The position numbers and the translations under genes are program-made. Positions 1-12,800 of a DNA stretch of 64,000 nucleotides are shown here, one piece after another (the first letter of the stretch is position 1; every line of letters begins with the position of its first letter). The DNA comes from Gambelia wislizenii (taxonomy: Eukaryota > Chordata > Lepidosauria > Squamata > Crotaphytidae). The stretch lies in contig JAUMIR010000001.1 of NCBI GenBank assembly GCA_030847615.1, positions 259,779,187 through 259,843,186 on the forward strand, read 5' to 3'. The notes beneath the pieces are model-generated. The model did no database searches. It was given only the letters and a program-made list of their open reading frames with translations, and was not told where the DNA came from.

Positions 1-699
1 GAATAGGAATTGATTTCTTTCTAGTTCATTCGCATTTTTCAAGCACAAATTCCACCATGTTTCTACTTCAGTTTGTGATTTTTTAAAAAAAAACAATTAC
101 ACAAAATTGAAGGCATTTTCATGCACTTTTTCAGGTGAGATTTTTATACACACAAAAGTTCTACAGATTTTCAAAGAATACATGAATACATTTGTTTGCA
201 TTTTTGCAAGCAGTTTCTCCTAATGTATATATTTGTATAACAATATTTGTAGATGACCATATTTGCATGATCATATTTGTAGATGTGCCAAAGAACAGTT
301 GTGTTCCAATTCTCGTATCTGTTTAGGAAGTGTGAATAGACTGGCTCATATTAAAATGTGAACTAAATGAATTCCTCCCCTATCCCTATTAGTCAGAAGG
401 CTCCAGCAAAAGCCAAGCTCAGGGCATCTGTGCTGCAGTGGCACAATTATAATATTCTTCACATGGCAGATTTTTACAATACCTTAAAGTTAGAATTCTT
501 TCCTTCTGGTTTCAAACAGGATTTTTCTTCTTATATTTTTAATATTTTCAGAGAGAGGTATTAGATGTTACAAACATTGTTCTTGTTCTAAAACAAATCT
601 GAAATTCTGTTAACTACTGTTGCTTTTGTTCAGGGGGATAATTTTTATTTCAAGGTGTTATATGCACACATTCACTTGCTTTTGTTGTTGTTTGTGAAG

Positions 700-871
700 C
701 TTTTGTTAACCACATTAGTGGAACAAAATCCTGAGGACATGGGAGATCTGTACCTCGATGTTGCAGAAGCATTTCTTGATGTTGGAGAATATAATTCTGC
801 ATTACCTCTCCTGAGCTCCCTGGTGTGTTCAGAAAGATACAATTTAGCCGTTGTTTGGCTCCGTCATGCAG
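700..871 (+). CDS. GTF3C3: GTF3C3 exon (first visible)
   Basis: Encodes LLLTTLVEQ then NPEDMGDLYLDVAEAFLDVG, a TPR helix pair, and ends in WLRHA plus one base of the next Glu codon before gtaata. The acceptor AG at 698-699 follows a T/G-rich tract. An alternative acceptor near 633 would also keep the frame open, so the 5' border is tentative. Confidence 0.85.
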
Positions 872-3800
872 GTAATAACCCTGTTCAACTTAGAAGTAAA
901 CTCTTCCAGCTCAGAGAGAATTTAGTAATTTAAGGCTACAACCCTGTACATGCTTTTCTGGGAGCAAGTCCCATAGAATTCAGTATTGCTTACCCCCTGA
1001 TTAGACTTGTTTGGGATTATGCTGGAAAAGGTGTTAGATTTTGGAGACTAACACCAGATGCACCATTTTGGGCTGCAACCATTTCGGTGCTTTACATCGG
1101 CATAACAGTCCATTACACTGGCATAGTAGTAGTAATAGTAGTAATTTATTAGTACTTAAACCATAGGCTATTTGCATACAAAATAAATAACTGCAATATA
1201 AAAGTGCAACAATATAAAAGTACAACATAAAATAAATAACATATAGATCTTGAATATTTTTTTAAAAGTCCAATACAATTAAAACACATTGAATATAAAC
1301 AACAATATTATGATTAGATAAGAACATCCCCAGAGCAATCAACTGCTATATCAACCATAAATCTTGCCCGAATTTTCATTACTGCCAGGCAAAAAGAGAA
1401 ACCTTGCATATCCTCCAACCCTAAGAACTGAACATCCAACAACCGAATACACAAATTTACATGCAAATCCTCTTCAACAGGGACTCACAGTATATATACC
1501 CCACACACCCACACACCACCATTCTTTGAAGATGCCAGCCACAGATGCAGGTGAAACGTCAGGAATAAACTCTTCTAGAACACGGTCTCACAGCCCGGAA
1601 AAAAACCACAAAAACCCTATATATTAAATGCTTTGAGCTTTTAGGAGAAGCAATATATAAATACAAAGTCATTACTTAATGTATTTCTCAGTTGCAATTC
1701 CCCTCCATAAACGCTTAAGGCAGTTTACAACAAACCCATAAACACAGTAAAATACAGTAATTCCAACAAAAGCTAAAACAAAAACTGATAACATATATCA
1801 CATAACAGTAAAACGGGAGCCTTCTAAAACAGAAAATACAGCCTTCATAATCAGAAAAGGATTGATGGAAGAGTATAGCTTTTACCAGACACATAAAGGC
1901 CAATAGAGAAGGAACCAACCTAAGCTGTCTGGGAAGGGAGTTGCATTAACTGGGGTGCTGCTACCCAGAAAGCTATTTGGAGCCCCCACAACCTCACCAC
2001 TCCAAGGATGGGAGAAATATAACAGTGCCTCATATGGAGGACAGAAGCTCCAAGTGGGTTCATGTAGGAGGAGCTGGTCCCTCACATATCCTGGCCCAAG
2101 CCTGTCATGGTTTCATAGGTAAAAACCAGCACCTTGAATTGGGCTTGGAAATGAGCAGGAAGTCAGTGAAGCTGTTGGAAGCCAAATGGTTTATGTAGTC
2201 TGCAGAATGCCTATCAGTCAGAGGTCTGGCTGCCGTGTTTTGCGGTAGCTGTAGCTTCTGAACAGTTTTCTAAGGCAGCCCCACACAGAGTGTTGTTACT
2301 GTAATCTGAATATGAGGTGATTAAGCATGGGCCAGTGTGGCTAAGCCTACCTTTTCCATTTGTGGGGACTTCAGCAATGGAAACTAGCTGTGGCTGAGTT
2401 TGAAATTACTCAGGCAGGATATTATTTTACATTAAGCTGCTTTTCAAGGCTTGTGCTCTTACAAAGTGATGTGCAAAAAGGAGTAAAGGGTAACATGCAA
2501 AGATACAGTTGCTCCATCAAAGATATAGATTACTTGAGAGCCGTTCTCAGACAAAAGCATCTTACAATCCTGGTTAAAGGTGGCACTGAAGAAGTAAACT
2601 CAGCAAAACAGCTGCAGTGATGGAACAAGGCACAAGTCCATTGGAATTCTATAGTTTGGGGAGCCACCACTAAGAGGACCCTGTCTCTTGTGCACACCAG
2701 TGGCGGACATTCTGGAAGGATTCCTGAAGACGATCTCAGTGAATGGGCCTTATGTTAAATGTATTTGATTAAATGTATTTATATAAGAATGTATATAAAT
2801 GTACCTCAGTAATGGTTTCTGTTGCTTAATGAGCAAGGATCTGGCACTGCAGTGTCAACACATCATAACAGATAATGCTGTTAATTGAACTGTTACTTGG
2901 GGGAATTGTGTATCCTTGTAAAGGAAGATGGTTGCTTTCTTCTTGTGAGAATCATGGTAGTATTGTAACTCAAATTTAAAGCTTCTAAAAAGCAAAGGAC
3001 AGGACTTGGTTCCCTCTCTTTCCAGAATGCTTAAAAGCACTGGGCTACATCGAGCGTGCTGCTGAGAGCTACGCCAAAGTGGTTGACCTTGCCCCCTTGC
3101 ACCTGGATGCACGCATCTCCCTCTCGACACTCCAGCAGCAGTTGGGCCGGCCTGAGAAAGCTCTGGAGGCACTTGAGCCCATGTATGACCCAGATACGCT
3201 GGCACAGGATGCAAATGCGGCTCAGCAGGTAAGAATTTCCCTCTGGTAATATGAACTGGATTCTGGAGTGAGAATGGATTGGGAGGTTGGGAGCATGGGG
3301 ATTGCCTGGAGGGCGGGATCTTAATGTCATATGGAGTGTAGGTAGGAGCACTTGGTGATTGTTAGTTATAAACCACCTGGGAGGGTAGAGGATGGTGTGG
3401 AGTTCTCCAGTGAGATGCAGGATACCTTCAGGGGGGAAACTGTTTGCATTTGAGGGCCACATTTCTTTGGACATCCCCTGTTTGGGGCTGCATTTTATTT
3501 ATCTTATTTATTTTCATGCCTGTTTCCTAGTACGGCACCCAAAAGTGGCTTACAGTACACATTAAAACAAAATGTAGCTAAAGCAATATATAGTACAATA
3601 GTTTTAAAGAACCATTAAGCAAACAATCCAATTAAAACATTAATCTAAAACAGTTAAAAACACATTTAAAACATGATAGAAAGACAACAAATTAAGAGGC
3701 TCCATAGATAAAAATGTCTTTACCTGCCAGTGGAAATAAAGCAGAGAAGGTGCCAACTGAGTCTCCTGTAGGAGGGAGTTCCAAAGTCTAGAAACAGCCA

Positions 3801-6800
3801 TCAACAAGGTTCTATCTTCTTTCCTTACCTGTTGTGACTGGTGGTGGTGGAACTGAGAGAAAGCCCTCCCCAAAGACTTTTAAGATTTAGGCAGGCTCAA
3901 ATGGAAAGATTCGTGCTGTCAGATATTCTCCTCTCTCTCTTTCTCTTTGACACCCTTTGCGTGCCTTCTGTCCTGGCTTGTCACTTCAAATATTGCCTTC
4001 AAACTCCAGTTTGTTGGGAAAGCCACATATCAGAAGCCCACCTCTGGACATAGCAGTAAGCTTTTGCTTCCTTGATAGTTTCTATTTAGTTCAGTCACTC
4101 CTCATGAGGAGCCATTGGGCTGTGTGCATGAGTAGGCTATTTGTGGCCAGAATTCTCAGCAGTTTTGGCTTATCATTACATCCGAATGCAGCCACTAGGT
4201 GTGATGTGGAAACACTTGACTAAATAATTAGTGGAAATGATAAGCTTTGTCAGTTATGTTGACCTTCTTTTAAGCATTTAAATTATTGGAAAGTGCAGTG
4301 TTTTTCAACTGTTTTCTGATAATATGAATAAATGAAGTTTACTATCTCAGGTTTTTAGTTCAAAAGTTTATCTCCTCCCATCCCACTTCCCTAATCATGA
4401 TTGGCTTGATTCTACTATGTCTTTCACTGTTAGTCTGTTAAAGTTTGTGAAGTACAATTGAATGCGAGATGAGACTCTGTTCCAACTGTCTTCTTCCAAC
4501 ATTTAGGAATTAAAATTGCTGCTTCATCGTTCAACGTTGTTATACTCTCAAGGCAATATGTATGGTTATGTAGATTCTTTGCTGACCATGTTAGCCATGC
4601 TCCTAAAAGTAAGTGAATTCTTCCATATTTTCCATCACATTTCACATCAGGTTTAGGGCTCATGCACATGTGTAATTTGTGCATGGTGGTAACATGCCAG
4701 GTGGAAAATAAATATAAATCTAAAGAAATAGGCTGTCAGTATAGAAAGGGATCTTGTAGTATCTTTGGGAGGAGAGACTAACTCTCAAGTCTCAAAGATG
4801 TGACAAGATGCCTTTGTAAATTTAAATAAGAATATACCATATATATCCATGTATAAGTCAACCTCATGTATACATCAAGTGCAGGGTTTTGGTCAAAATT
4901 ATGACTTTTTATATTACCTATTGATAAGTCGAGGGTAAAACATTGGGGCTCAGCACAGGGTTCCTCAGATCCATTACATGCAGAGGAAAAAGCGCTAGCA
5001 CCTCCTCAGGGGGCCAGCTTCCCCTGGCTGCCACCCCCATTTTCCCACCCAGGTATTCAAACAAGGCCTTTTGCTACTCTGCTCTCTCTGGCAGCCTTTT
5101 GCAATGCCTTGCCAGAAAGATAGTGGCAGCTCTTTGGGGCATCTCCCCAGCAGCAGAGAAGCAGTCTCTGTCTGCCATGGCAGGGAAGCCCTATAAGAGC
5201 CACTGGATAGAGAAAAGGGGGCTGTTTTCAAGTTCAGTGCATATCAGTAGAGCAGCCTAAGCAATTTCCATCTTCAGTAAGTGCAGGTCTTTTGCAAAAC
5301 TAATGGGTCTTAATCACCCATTTCAGCCCAACCCAACTCAGAATACTTTGCACTAGAACATGGGTAGTTCACAGCACTATATTGCTTCTGGGAAAATGTA
5401 TTGCCTCCTCCCAGGGTACTGTGAGGATTGCAGGTAGGAACAGGGAAGCCTGAGTGATGTAACAAGTGTAATCATTTCTGCTGAGTAGAAAGTCTAAGTG
5501 CTAACTTATACCAAAGGAGAGAGGTTGAAGGCAATAGAACATGACTAGACAATTTTGGCAGTGTAAACCTTCAGCGTTATCTATCAGGTTTTTATCAGGA
5601 TCAGTCACCTGTTGCCTGAGTTTGGAATTCTGCCTCAAATGAGAAAACCATTGCTTGTATCTAACACTGGAACTGAGTGTAGCATGGCATTCCTATTTTC
5701 AGATGTGTTTGAAGTCTGCAACTTTGGATGTTTATGACTGTCTTCCAGGTTGCCATGAACCGAGCTCAGGTGTGTTTAATATCCAGTTCAAAGTCTGGAG
5801 AAAGGCATCTCTATCTTATTAAAGTGTCAAGGGACAAAATTTCTGACAACGATGATCAAGAAACAACAAACTGTGATGCAAAAGGTAAGTGCGTGTGTGG
5901 TGTTGCAGCCAGGAGGTCGGGTAGAGAATAGATTATCTCTTCCAAAAAATATTTATATGCTTCCTTTGTGCTTAAGTCAGGAATGGCCAGATACCAGGCT
6001 TGTTAGTTCTATTTTGTTTTATATTAGAATCCAGAAATCACTAGTCAGATGTGAGTGCAAAAGATACACAGTTACCATCATAGAACAGGGTGCTCCTTGG
6101 CACATTCTGACCTTAGGAATTTATTTTTGGTACCACAAATGAAGTGAGCTCTCTGGCCTTTCATACAAACAGCTATTCTAGGTTACTTGGATCTTTGCTT
6201 ATTTTACCTTGTGGCTTCTTCTGGTGTAGGCAGACAATCCACCTCTCTAATGTGTGATTTTAAGACTATTTCTACCGTGCAGTATTATGGTTGTGTTTGG
6301 TCTTTGGGATTTTTGCAATGGCATGATCCCTGCATAGCTTCTGTTGAAATTTGGAACATTGCAAGATGCATTCCTTCTTTTTAAGGTTCAGCATAGCAAA
6401 TCTTCTGACAATATGTAGCCATTTTGAGTGGGCTTGCATGGTGGTAGCCTGCAAGTTCAAGAAACAGTTGCATACTTTCACTAGATTTGGGGTCTTGGTT
6501 TTTGTTAAGTAGGCTTTAAAAGTTAGTTTTTAATGGTGGCATTTTTCAGTAATGCAAGGAAATTATAGATAGTGTGAACTTTTGACATATTTTTTCATTA
6601 AAAAATGGAATTTGGTATATTTTTATTCTCTACATTAAGCACTATCTGGAAAAATGGGCTAGAAGCATTCTAAATAAAACAGTATATTATCATGGTTCCA
6701 TTCTAGCAATATTTGTGGTGCTTACAAGTGTGCTGACAAAAGATGACTGGTGGAACCTCTTGATGAAGGCAATCTACGCTTTGTGTGATCTTTCACGATA

Positions 6801-9800
6801 TAAGGAGGCAGAGCTCCTGGTGGATTCCTCATTGGAATACTACTCCTTCTATGATGACAGGCAAAAGCGCAAAGAACTGGAGTACTTTGGTCTCTCCGCT
6901 GCAATTCTGGACAAGAATTTTAGGAAAGCTTACAATTACATCAGGTGAGTTGTCTGAGTTAATGAAACAAACACAGTTCAAGTCCAATGATAATAATTAA
7001 ATCAGATTGAAAGTTTTGCTGCTACAGTTTGTTTCTGTTGCAAATAGTCTCCTTCCCCGCTCCCTTCTGAGACATTGTAGAGTGTTTATCATGTAAATTA
7101 TAAATCTTGTTTTACAAACAGCTTCTGGTTGAAGGTGGATGATGGCAGTGATCTTACTACCATGGCTTCCTATACAAAAGTTGTCTTCTCTGCAAATTTC
7201 ATGTGTTGTATGATTGCCGGTTGCAGGAAACCTTTTTTTTTGCACTGAAAATGGGGAATTTTTGGCGCAAAAAAACCCTATCTGTTTTTTCCGCAGAATG
7301 ATTCCTTTACAACACTTTGGAATGTTCAAATACCAGGAGAAACGTGTGCTAAATTCTTGCTTTGTCTATTATGATTCAACATGGGAACAAATAGTTACAA
7401 ATATTCTTTTCACCCCTAGCAGTTTCTCTACTCACTTGCTTAGGAGTAAATCAATGGGACTGATCTGAGTAGATATTTATTGAATTTCACTGTAAAACAT
7501 GCCTGTGCTAGCCAAGATTAGACCAAGGCAATGAGGAGCAGTGGTATGCACACAGATTGCATGCTTATATGGTGAACAAATAACCATAGCCACCATACCT
7601 GAACTTACTAGGCTGCCGATGAGATTCTTGTGTTGGAAAACTGGCGAGGAGACGCTTCCTAAAGGAAACGAGTGTGATTCCCAGCTGTCTTGTTTGAAGG
7701 ATTTCAAACCTGTAAAACTTGCATCACATGTTACTTGAGGTGCATGGCAGATGCTGTGCTCCTTCTCCACACAAAATGAATAATCTGTCAGTGCCTGAGC
7801 TAAGGCACTGAACACTCTCACTGTACATAGCATCATGGGTCCTTACTTCTTCCACAGGATAATGGTCATGGAGCATGTCAATAAGCCTCAGCTTTGGAAT
7901 ATGTTCAATCAGATCACCATGCACTCGCAAGATGTTCGACACCATCGCTTCTGCCTTCGGTTAATGCTGAAGAACCCCGACAATAATGCGCTGTGTGTTT
8001 TGAATGGCCACAATGCCTTTGTGTCCGGTAGTTTCAAGCATGCTCTTGGTAGGTTCATTACTAGTATTAACTAAGCATTACCAGTGCAACTCTTAGTGTT
8101 TTATATTCAGTTTCTCTAATCCTACTCTGTCCTACTTCTCACACTTCAATATGTGTGTGTAGACAGACAGATAACAGTTCCAATAACAGAGCTTGAAAAA
8201 TTTAATTTTTTGGACCACAACTGCCAGAATCCTAAACCCAGTATGGCCAATAAAACCATCAAATTTGATTCTCGAAGCTGTAGTTCAAAGAAGGTACTTT
8301 TCTAATTTTTGCATAATACAGGCTATGGTGCTACTGGATACTCTTAGATGCTGGAGTTAATAAAGTGGTCCCCTTTAGATAACCATTTGTATTACAGCAG
8401 GACCCTCATATCTGCTGATTCATTACCCACTGATTCAGTTATCCATGGTTTCAATTTCAGCACAGCTACCATAGAGTCTTCCTAGAAAATGCATCCTGTC
8501 TAGCCATTTTCTAGGTCTTCCAAGGCAACTGTATGGTATTTTAAACGAGAAGTCCTATTATTTTCAATGGCATTTGCTATTTAACCATGGTTTTCGGTAT
8601 CCATGGGGGGCCCTGGAACCACTCCCACACAAATATGGGGGTCCTACTGTATATCATCTGGAAAGCAAAAACACAGTTTCTCTCCCTGTCACAGTTGCTA
8701 TTCCATGCTTTACTGCTGCTTCTACATTTTTGATAGGATAGAGCAGGAAAACAAACAAGGCTTTTGCTGATTGAAAAAAAAATGAAATATGCCGAGCATG
8801 TGTGGTATTTTAAACTTATTTAAAACGTGGCAGTGTCATTGTCTCTACACAAATAAATTGGATTTTTTTTCAGTGAAGAGATTTATTTGGCAGTAAGCAT
8901 CATTTTGTTTTTTTAAGCTGGTGCCCTCAGATGTATGTGATGGACTAAAGTTTCCTTCACTCCAGTCCACATAGTTAATGGTTATGCTGGCTGGGGATAA
9001 TGGGAGTTGTCCACGACATAAGGCTGAGGAAAGTTGAACATGCCATCAAGGTTTTTTTTTAAATGAGAAAACCACAGCACAGTAAATTTTATGATCAAAA
9101 AGAAAAGGGCGGATGTCCTTGCTTAATTTTCAATAATTCAAAGCTGTAAAGTAGAGGCTGAGCTAATGCTTAGTAGAGTTGATATACAGATGTAAGATAT
9201 TTCCTGTGTTTTGTTTTAAATATGTTGGAGGGCTTATTCAGTAAAAGAAATGTTTTAATAAATAAAATCCCCAAACATTTCTGTTTGTTTTCTTGTAGGG
9301 CAGTATGTGCAAGCTTTCCGTACCAACCCAGATGAACCCCTCTATAGTCTCTGCATAGGATTGACATTCATCCATATGGCATCTCAGAAGTATGTGTTAA
9401 AACGGCACGCACTTATAGTACAGGTAAGTTGTACAGGCTCCGATTTATATTAACATGCTCTCCTTTACCAATCAGAATTCAGACTTTCCAAGTTGCAAGG
9501 GATAAGGTACCTCTTTGCCATTTTCTTTACTCATATCTTATGAAGAATTACATTGCACACTTTGAAGTCATCAGAGATCATGTAATGACTTCAATGGAAT
9601 TTATATATCTAAAAAAATAATCTCAGGATGACTAATTGGTGTTTTTCCATCTTGCTTTGGAAAATATGTGGCATGAGTGGATGAAATTGCATAATGGGCT
9701 AGATCCCATAACAGGCAAATAGCCTGTGATGTTTAATTTTTTTCTTACTGACTTTTTTTTAAATGGAAGATAGAAGCAACCAGAATTTATTTTCTCCTGC

Positions 9801-12800
9801 ATTTTAACATATAGATTTTAGCTGCCATCGATCTCTTGTTAATACAGAAATTGTCTTGAAAGCATTAGTAATACACTGAAGGAGACATTTACTTTTTCTT
9901 ATCGATGTAATAGATCCTCTCCTATCCTGTATCAAAGCCGTTCCCTTTTTTCTTTTGCTGTATCTGAGAAGTTCAGAAGCACTCAACATGCCACAAGAAT
10001 AAGGCTGTAATTCTCTCCTCACCTCCTTGGAAGAAAGCTCCAGAGAGTACAATGGCATTTAATTCTGAGTAAATATGCATAGGGCTAGCATCCTGTTGGT
10101 GAATTATGATGGCCTAAGTTAGGCGTACACCATTGCAACTCACTTTTTTTTTTGTCATTGTGGAGACTGGAGTTCTCTACTAACTGCACAACCCAAATTT
10201 CTCCAAACCCACATATTCTCAGCTGCAGCCCCCTGAACCTGGTTTTTTCAATACAATTACATCAGTCACAAAGCAATGATATCATCCATAGGGACGTCTC
10301 TGTTGCTGTGTATCCAACTATAGGAAAATAGCTGGACACTTGTCCACTGCTGTTCTACTTTCTAACTGAACAAGAAATGGCTTGGTTCACAAGGGGAGGG
10401 GGGAGGGTTGTAGCTGAGTATAGGTGAGTTTTGGGGCAGCGGATGGGAAATTACTGTTGCTAAGTCTCATAGCTACAATATGCAGGGTTGTGACCTAGGT
10501 TTGATATATACACTCTGAATATGGCAATTGGAAACTAAAAGAATTTTATTATTATTTGTTCAGATTCCTAAATCACTGTCAGAAGAGTAAGGTTTTTTTT
10601 AAAGCCAACAGAATGCTTTAAAATCTTGTTAACAGCAGGGAGAGACAAATGAATATGTGCTTTACCCTCTTCCATTCCAGTGGGTGAGACTGAAAACTAC
10701 AGTGGTAGGACTGATAGACTGCATATACCTTATGCCAATTAAGCTATTTGGATTTTTACCCTGCTCCACATGGAATACTCATAGAATCAGTCTAATACAA
10801 TAAAACTTTACATATACTGTACTGTATATTCACCCAAAATTATCCCATACTACCTTCACTCTGGCTACTAAAACTTAGTTTGAAGAAATATCTTGCAGTT
10901 AGCAGCAGATATTGCTGTGCAAGTCTATTCTACTGCCTGTTGCCTTAGTAATGTCTGTCTTTTTCATGATTGCTGTAGGTTAATTCACTTCTGTTTCTTT
11001 CATTAGTTTTTACATTTAGAAGTAACCATTTTGCTGAAATTACTGTGATGAATTGCAATTTGGCTGTACTACTTTTACTCTCTGGGCAGAATAAGTACTA
11101 TTCATAGAACTGTGACAATGGGGACCAAGATAGCGAGGCACTATTAACCTGCCTTTGTTAAGAGTGGTATGCTGAGATATACAGAGGAAATGCGATGTGA
11201 AAAGAAGGGCTAACTTGAACACCATCCTCCTGGCCTGGTTTGGCAATCACCTTGATGGTTTTCAATTACTATTCTGTCATTAATCATATTGTTATCTATC
11301 GGGGGAAAGGAGTTTACTTCCCATACTGTTCTTTTGCTTCATTTTTCCTAAGAAATTGGGGCTGCAGATGGAAAATATATTATGATTTAGGGTGCAGGAA
11401 GAGAGATAATCTGTAGTTATTTATGTCTTTGAAAGGGACAAAAGAAAACAAAGCAGATGTCTTCCCACAGGCTCCCATCTGCAGGCTTGAATTAGTTATT
11501 CCTATGTTTCTAAGCCCATGTTATCCCTTCAAACGGTGGTCATCCAACCTGTTTGTTATTATTCTCTGGGTGGTAAGAGGAGGAATCCAGCTAAGATCCT
11601 TACACTTGGGTTATGCCTCTCCACCACCCAGAGTAGAGGCAGGAGATTCAAACTGATCACATGACCCCTAGGGCTGTTGGTTCCTCCCCTTTCCCTGGTC
11701 ATTGTCTGGTCAGTTTTTTCTCCTGCCTTACCCAGAATGGAGCATTTTTGGGTTCCTCCTTCTTTGTTTTAAAATACCTTTCCCTTAAAATACCTTTCTT
11801 CATCTTTACCTTTCCTATCTGGTTTAGGATTTCCCCTTCTTGTTCTACCTCTAGCTTTATCTTTTTTAAAAAAATCTCTGCTTCTCTCTCTCTTTCTCTC
11901 TGTCTTTCTTCTCATGCCCCCCGCTGGGCAGAAGAGCAAGAAGAGGAAGGTGCCCCAGATGGACAAAGAGGCACCCACTCCAGGCTGCTCTGCCGCTGAC
12001 TGATAGCCAACAGGTGTTGAGTGCGGTCACAAAGGAGGCAGCATCTGCGTTGCAGAGCCTTGCTCTGCAGGCATCCAAGCTGCTGAGCTCTGCTGTGCTG
12101 GCAGAAGAGGATGATCGCACCACCACTCTGGCCTCCCTACTGACCGGAGAGCCAGCGCTGAGCCGCAACTCAGTTGGGGGGAGGCACGGACGACGAGGAA
12201 GGGGAGCAGGACGGACTTGGAATGCCTCGGGGGGCATTCAGGAGTGGGACAGGAGCGGTGCTGGGGGAGAGCATTCCTCGGAGGAGAACCTCTCCGAGAG
12301 ACCACTCTACATGGCAGAGGCGACCAGCACTAGTGTCAGTCGCCATCTTGGACCAGCCAGGACCCCCCAGAAGGCGAGGTCGGCGGGATCCAACAATGGG
12401 GAAAAGGAGGCCGCAGTTCAAGAGGCCTATCCTATGCAGCCGCCGAGAGACAAGCCATCCAGGCAGTAAAGCAGGCATACGCGGAGGTCTTCGCAGCCAC
12501 AGTGAAACCAGGCGCAGGCCAGTCCACCGGGAAGTGCCGGGTCTGCTTCAATTCCCCGGGGAGGGCAAGGGCCAGACCTGGCTGGGCGCCAAGGCCGCCT
12601 GGAGGGCAGGGGCCCTGGGAGGCCCCATGGACTGCATCGGAAGTCAGCTCCTTCCTGTTGGAGGCCATGAAGCTGCTAAGTGAGCAGGCGTCTGGGGGAG
12701 TCCAGGTGGGGAAGATCGTATCCCAGGGCCCAGTGGCCAGCGCCCTGAGCGCCATTTGAAATGGAAATCTCCCCCCTCTCCGCACTCATCAGCAGAGTCG

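Noticed and set aside
655..933. Open frame read as a separate 92-residue gene
   Set aside because: It is the first visible GTF3C3 exon read through both splice sites. The true coding part is about 700-871.
4840..4955. Possible mobile element in an AT-rich block (tatatccatgtataagtc)
   Set aside because: Resembles a common reptile repeat, but I could not define ends or class.
7214..7468. 84-residue open frame in a GTF3C3 intron
   Set aside because: No domain, no splice support, and not part of GTF3C3.
12027..12785. Several minus-strand frames over 12.0-12.8 kb
   Set aside because: Shadows of the DIRS-A gag coding strand.
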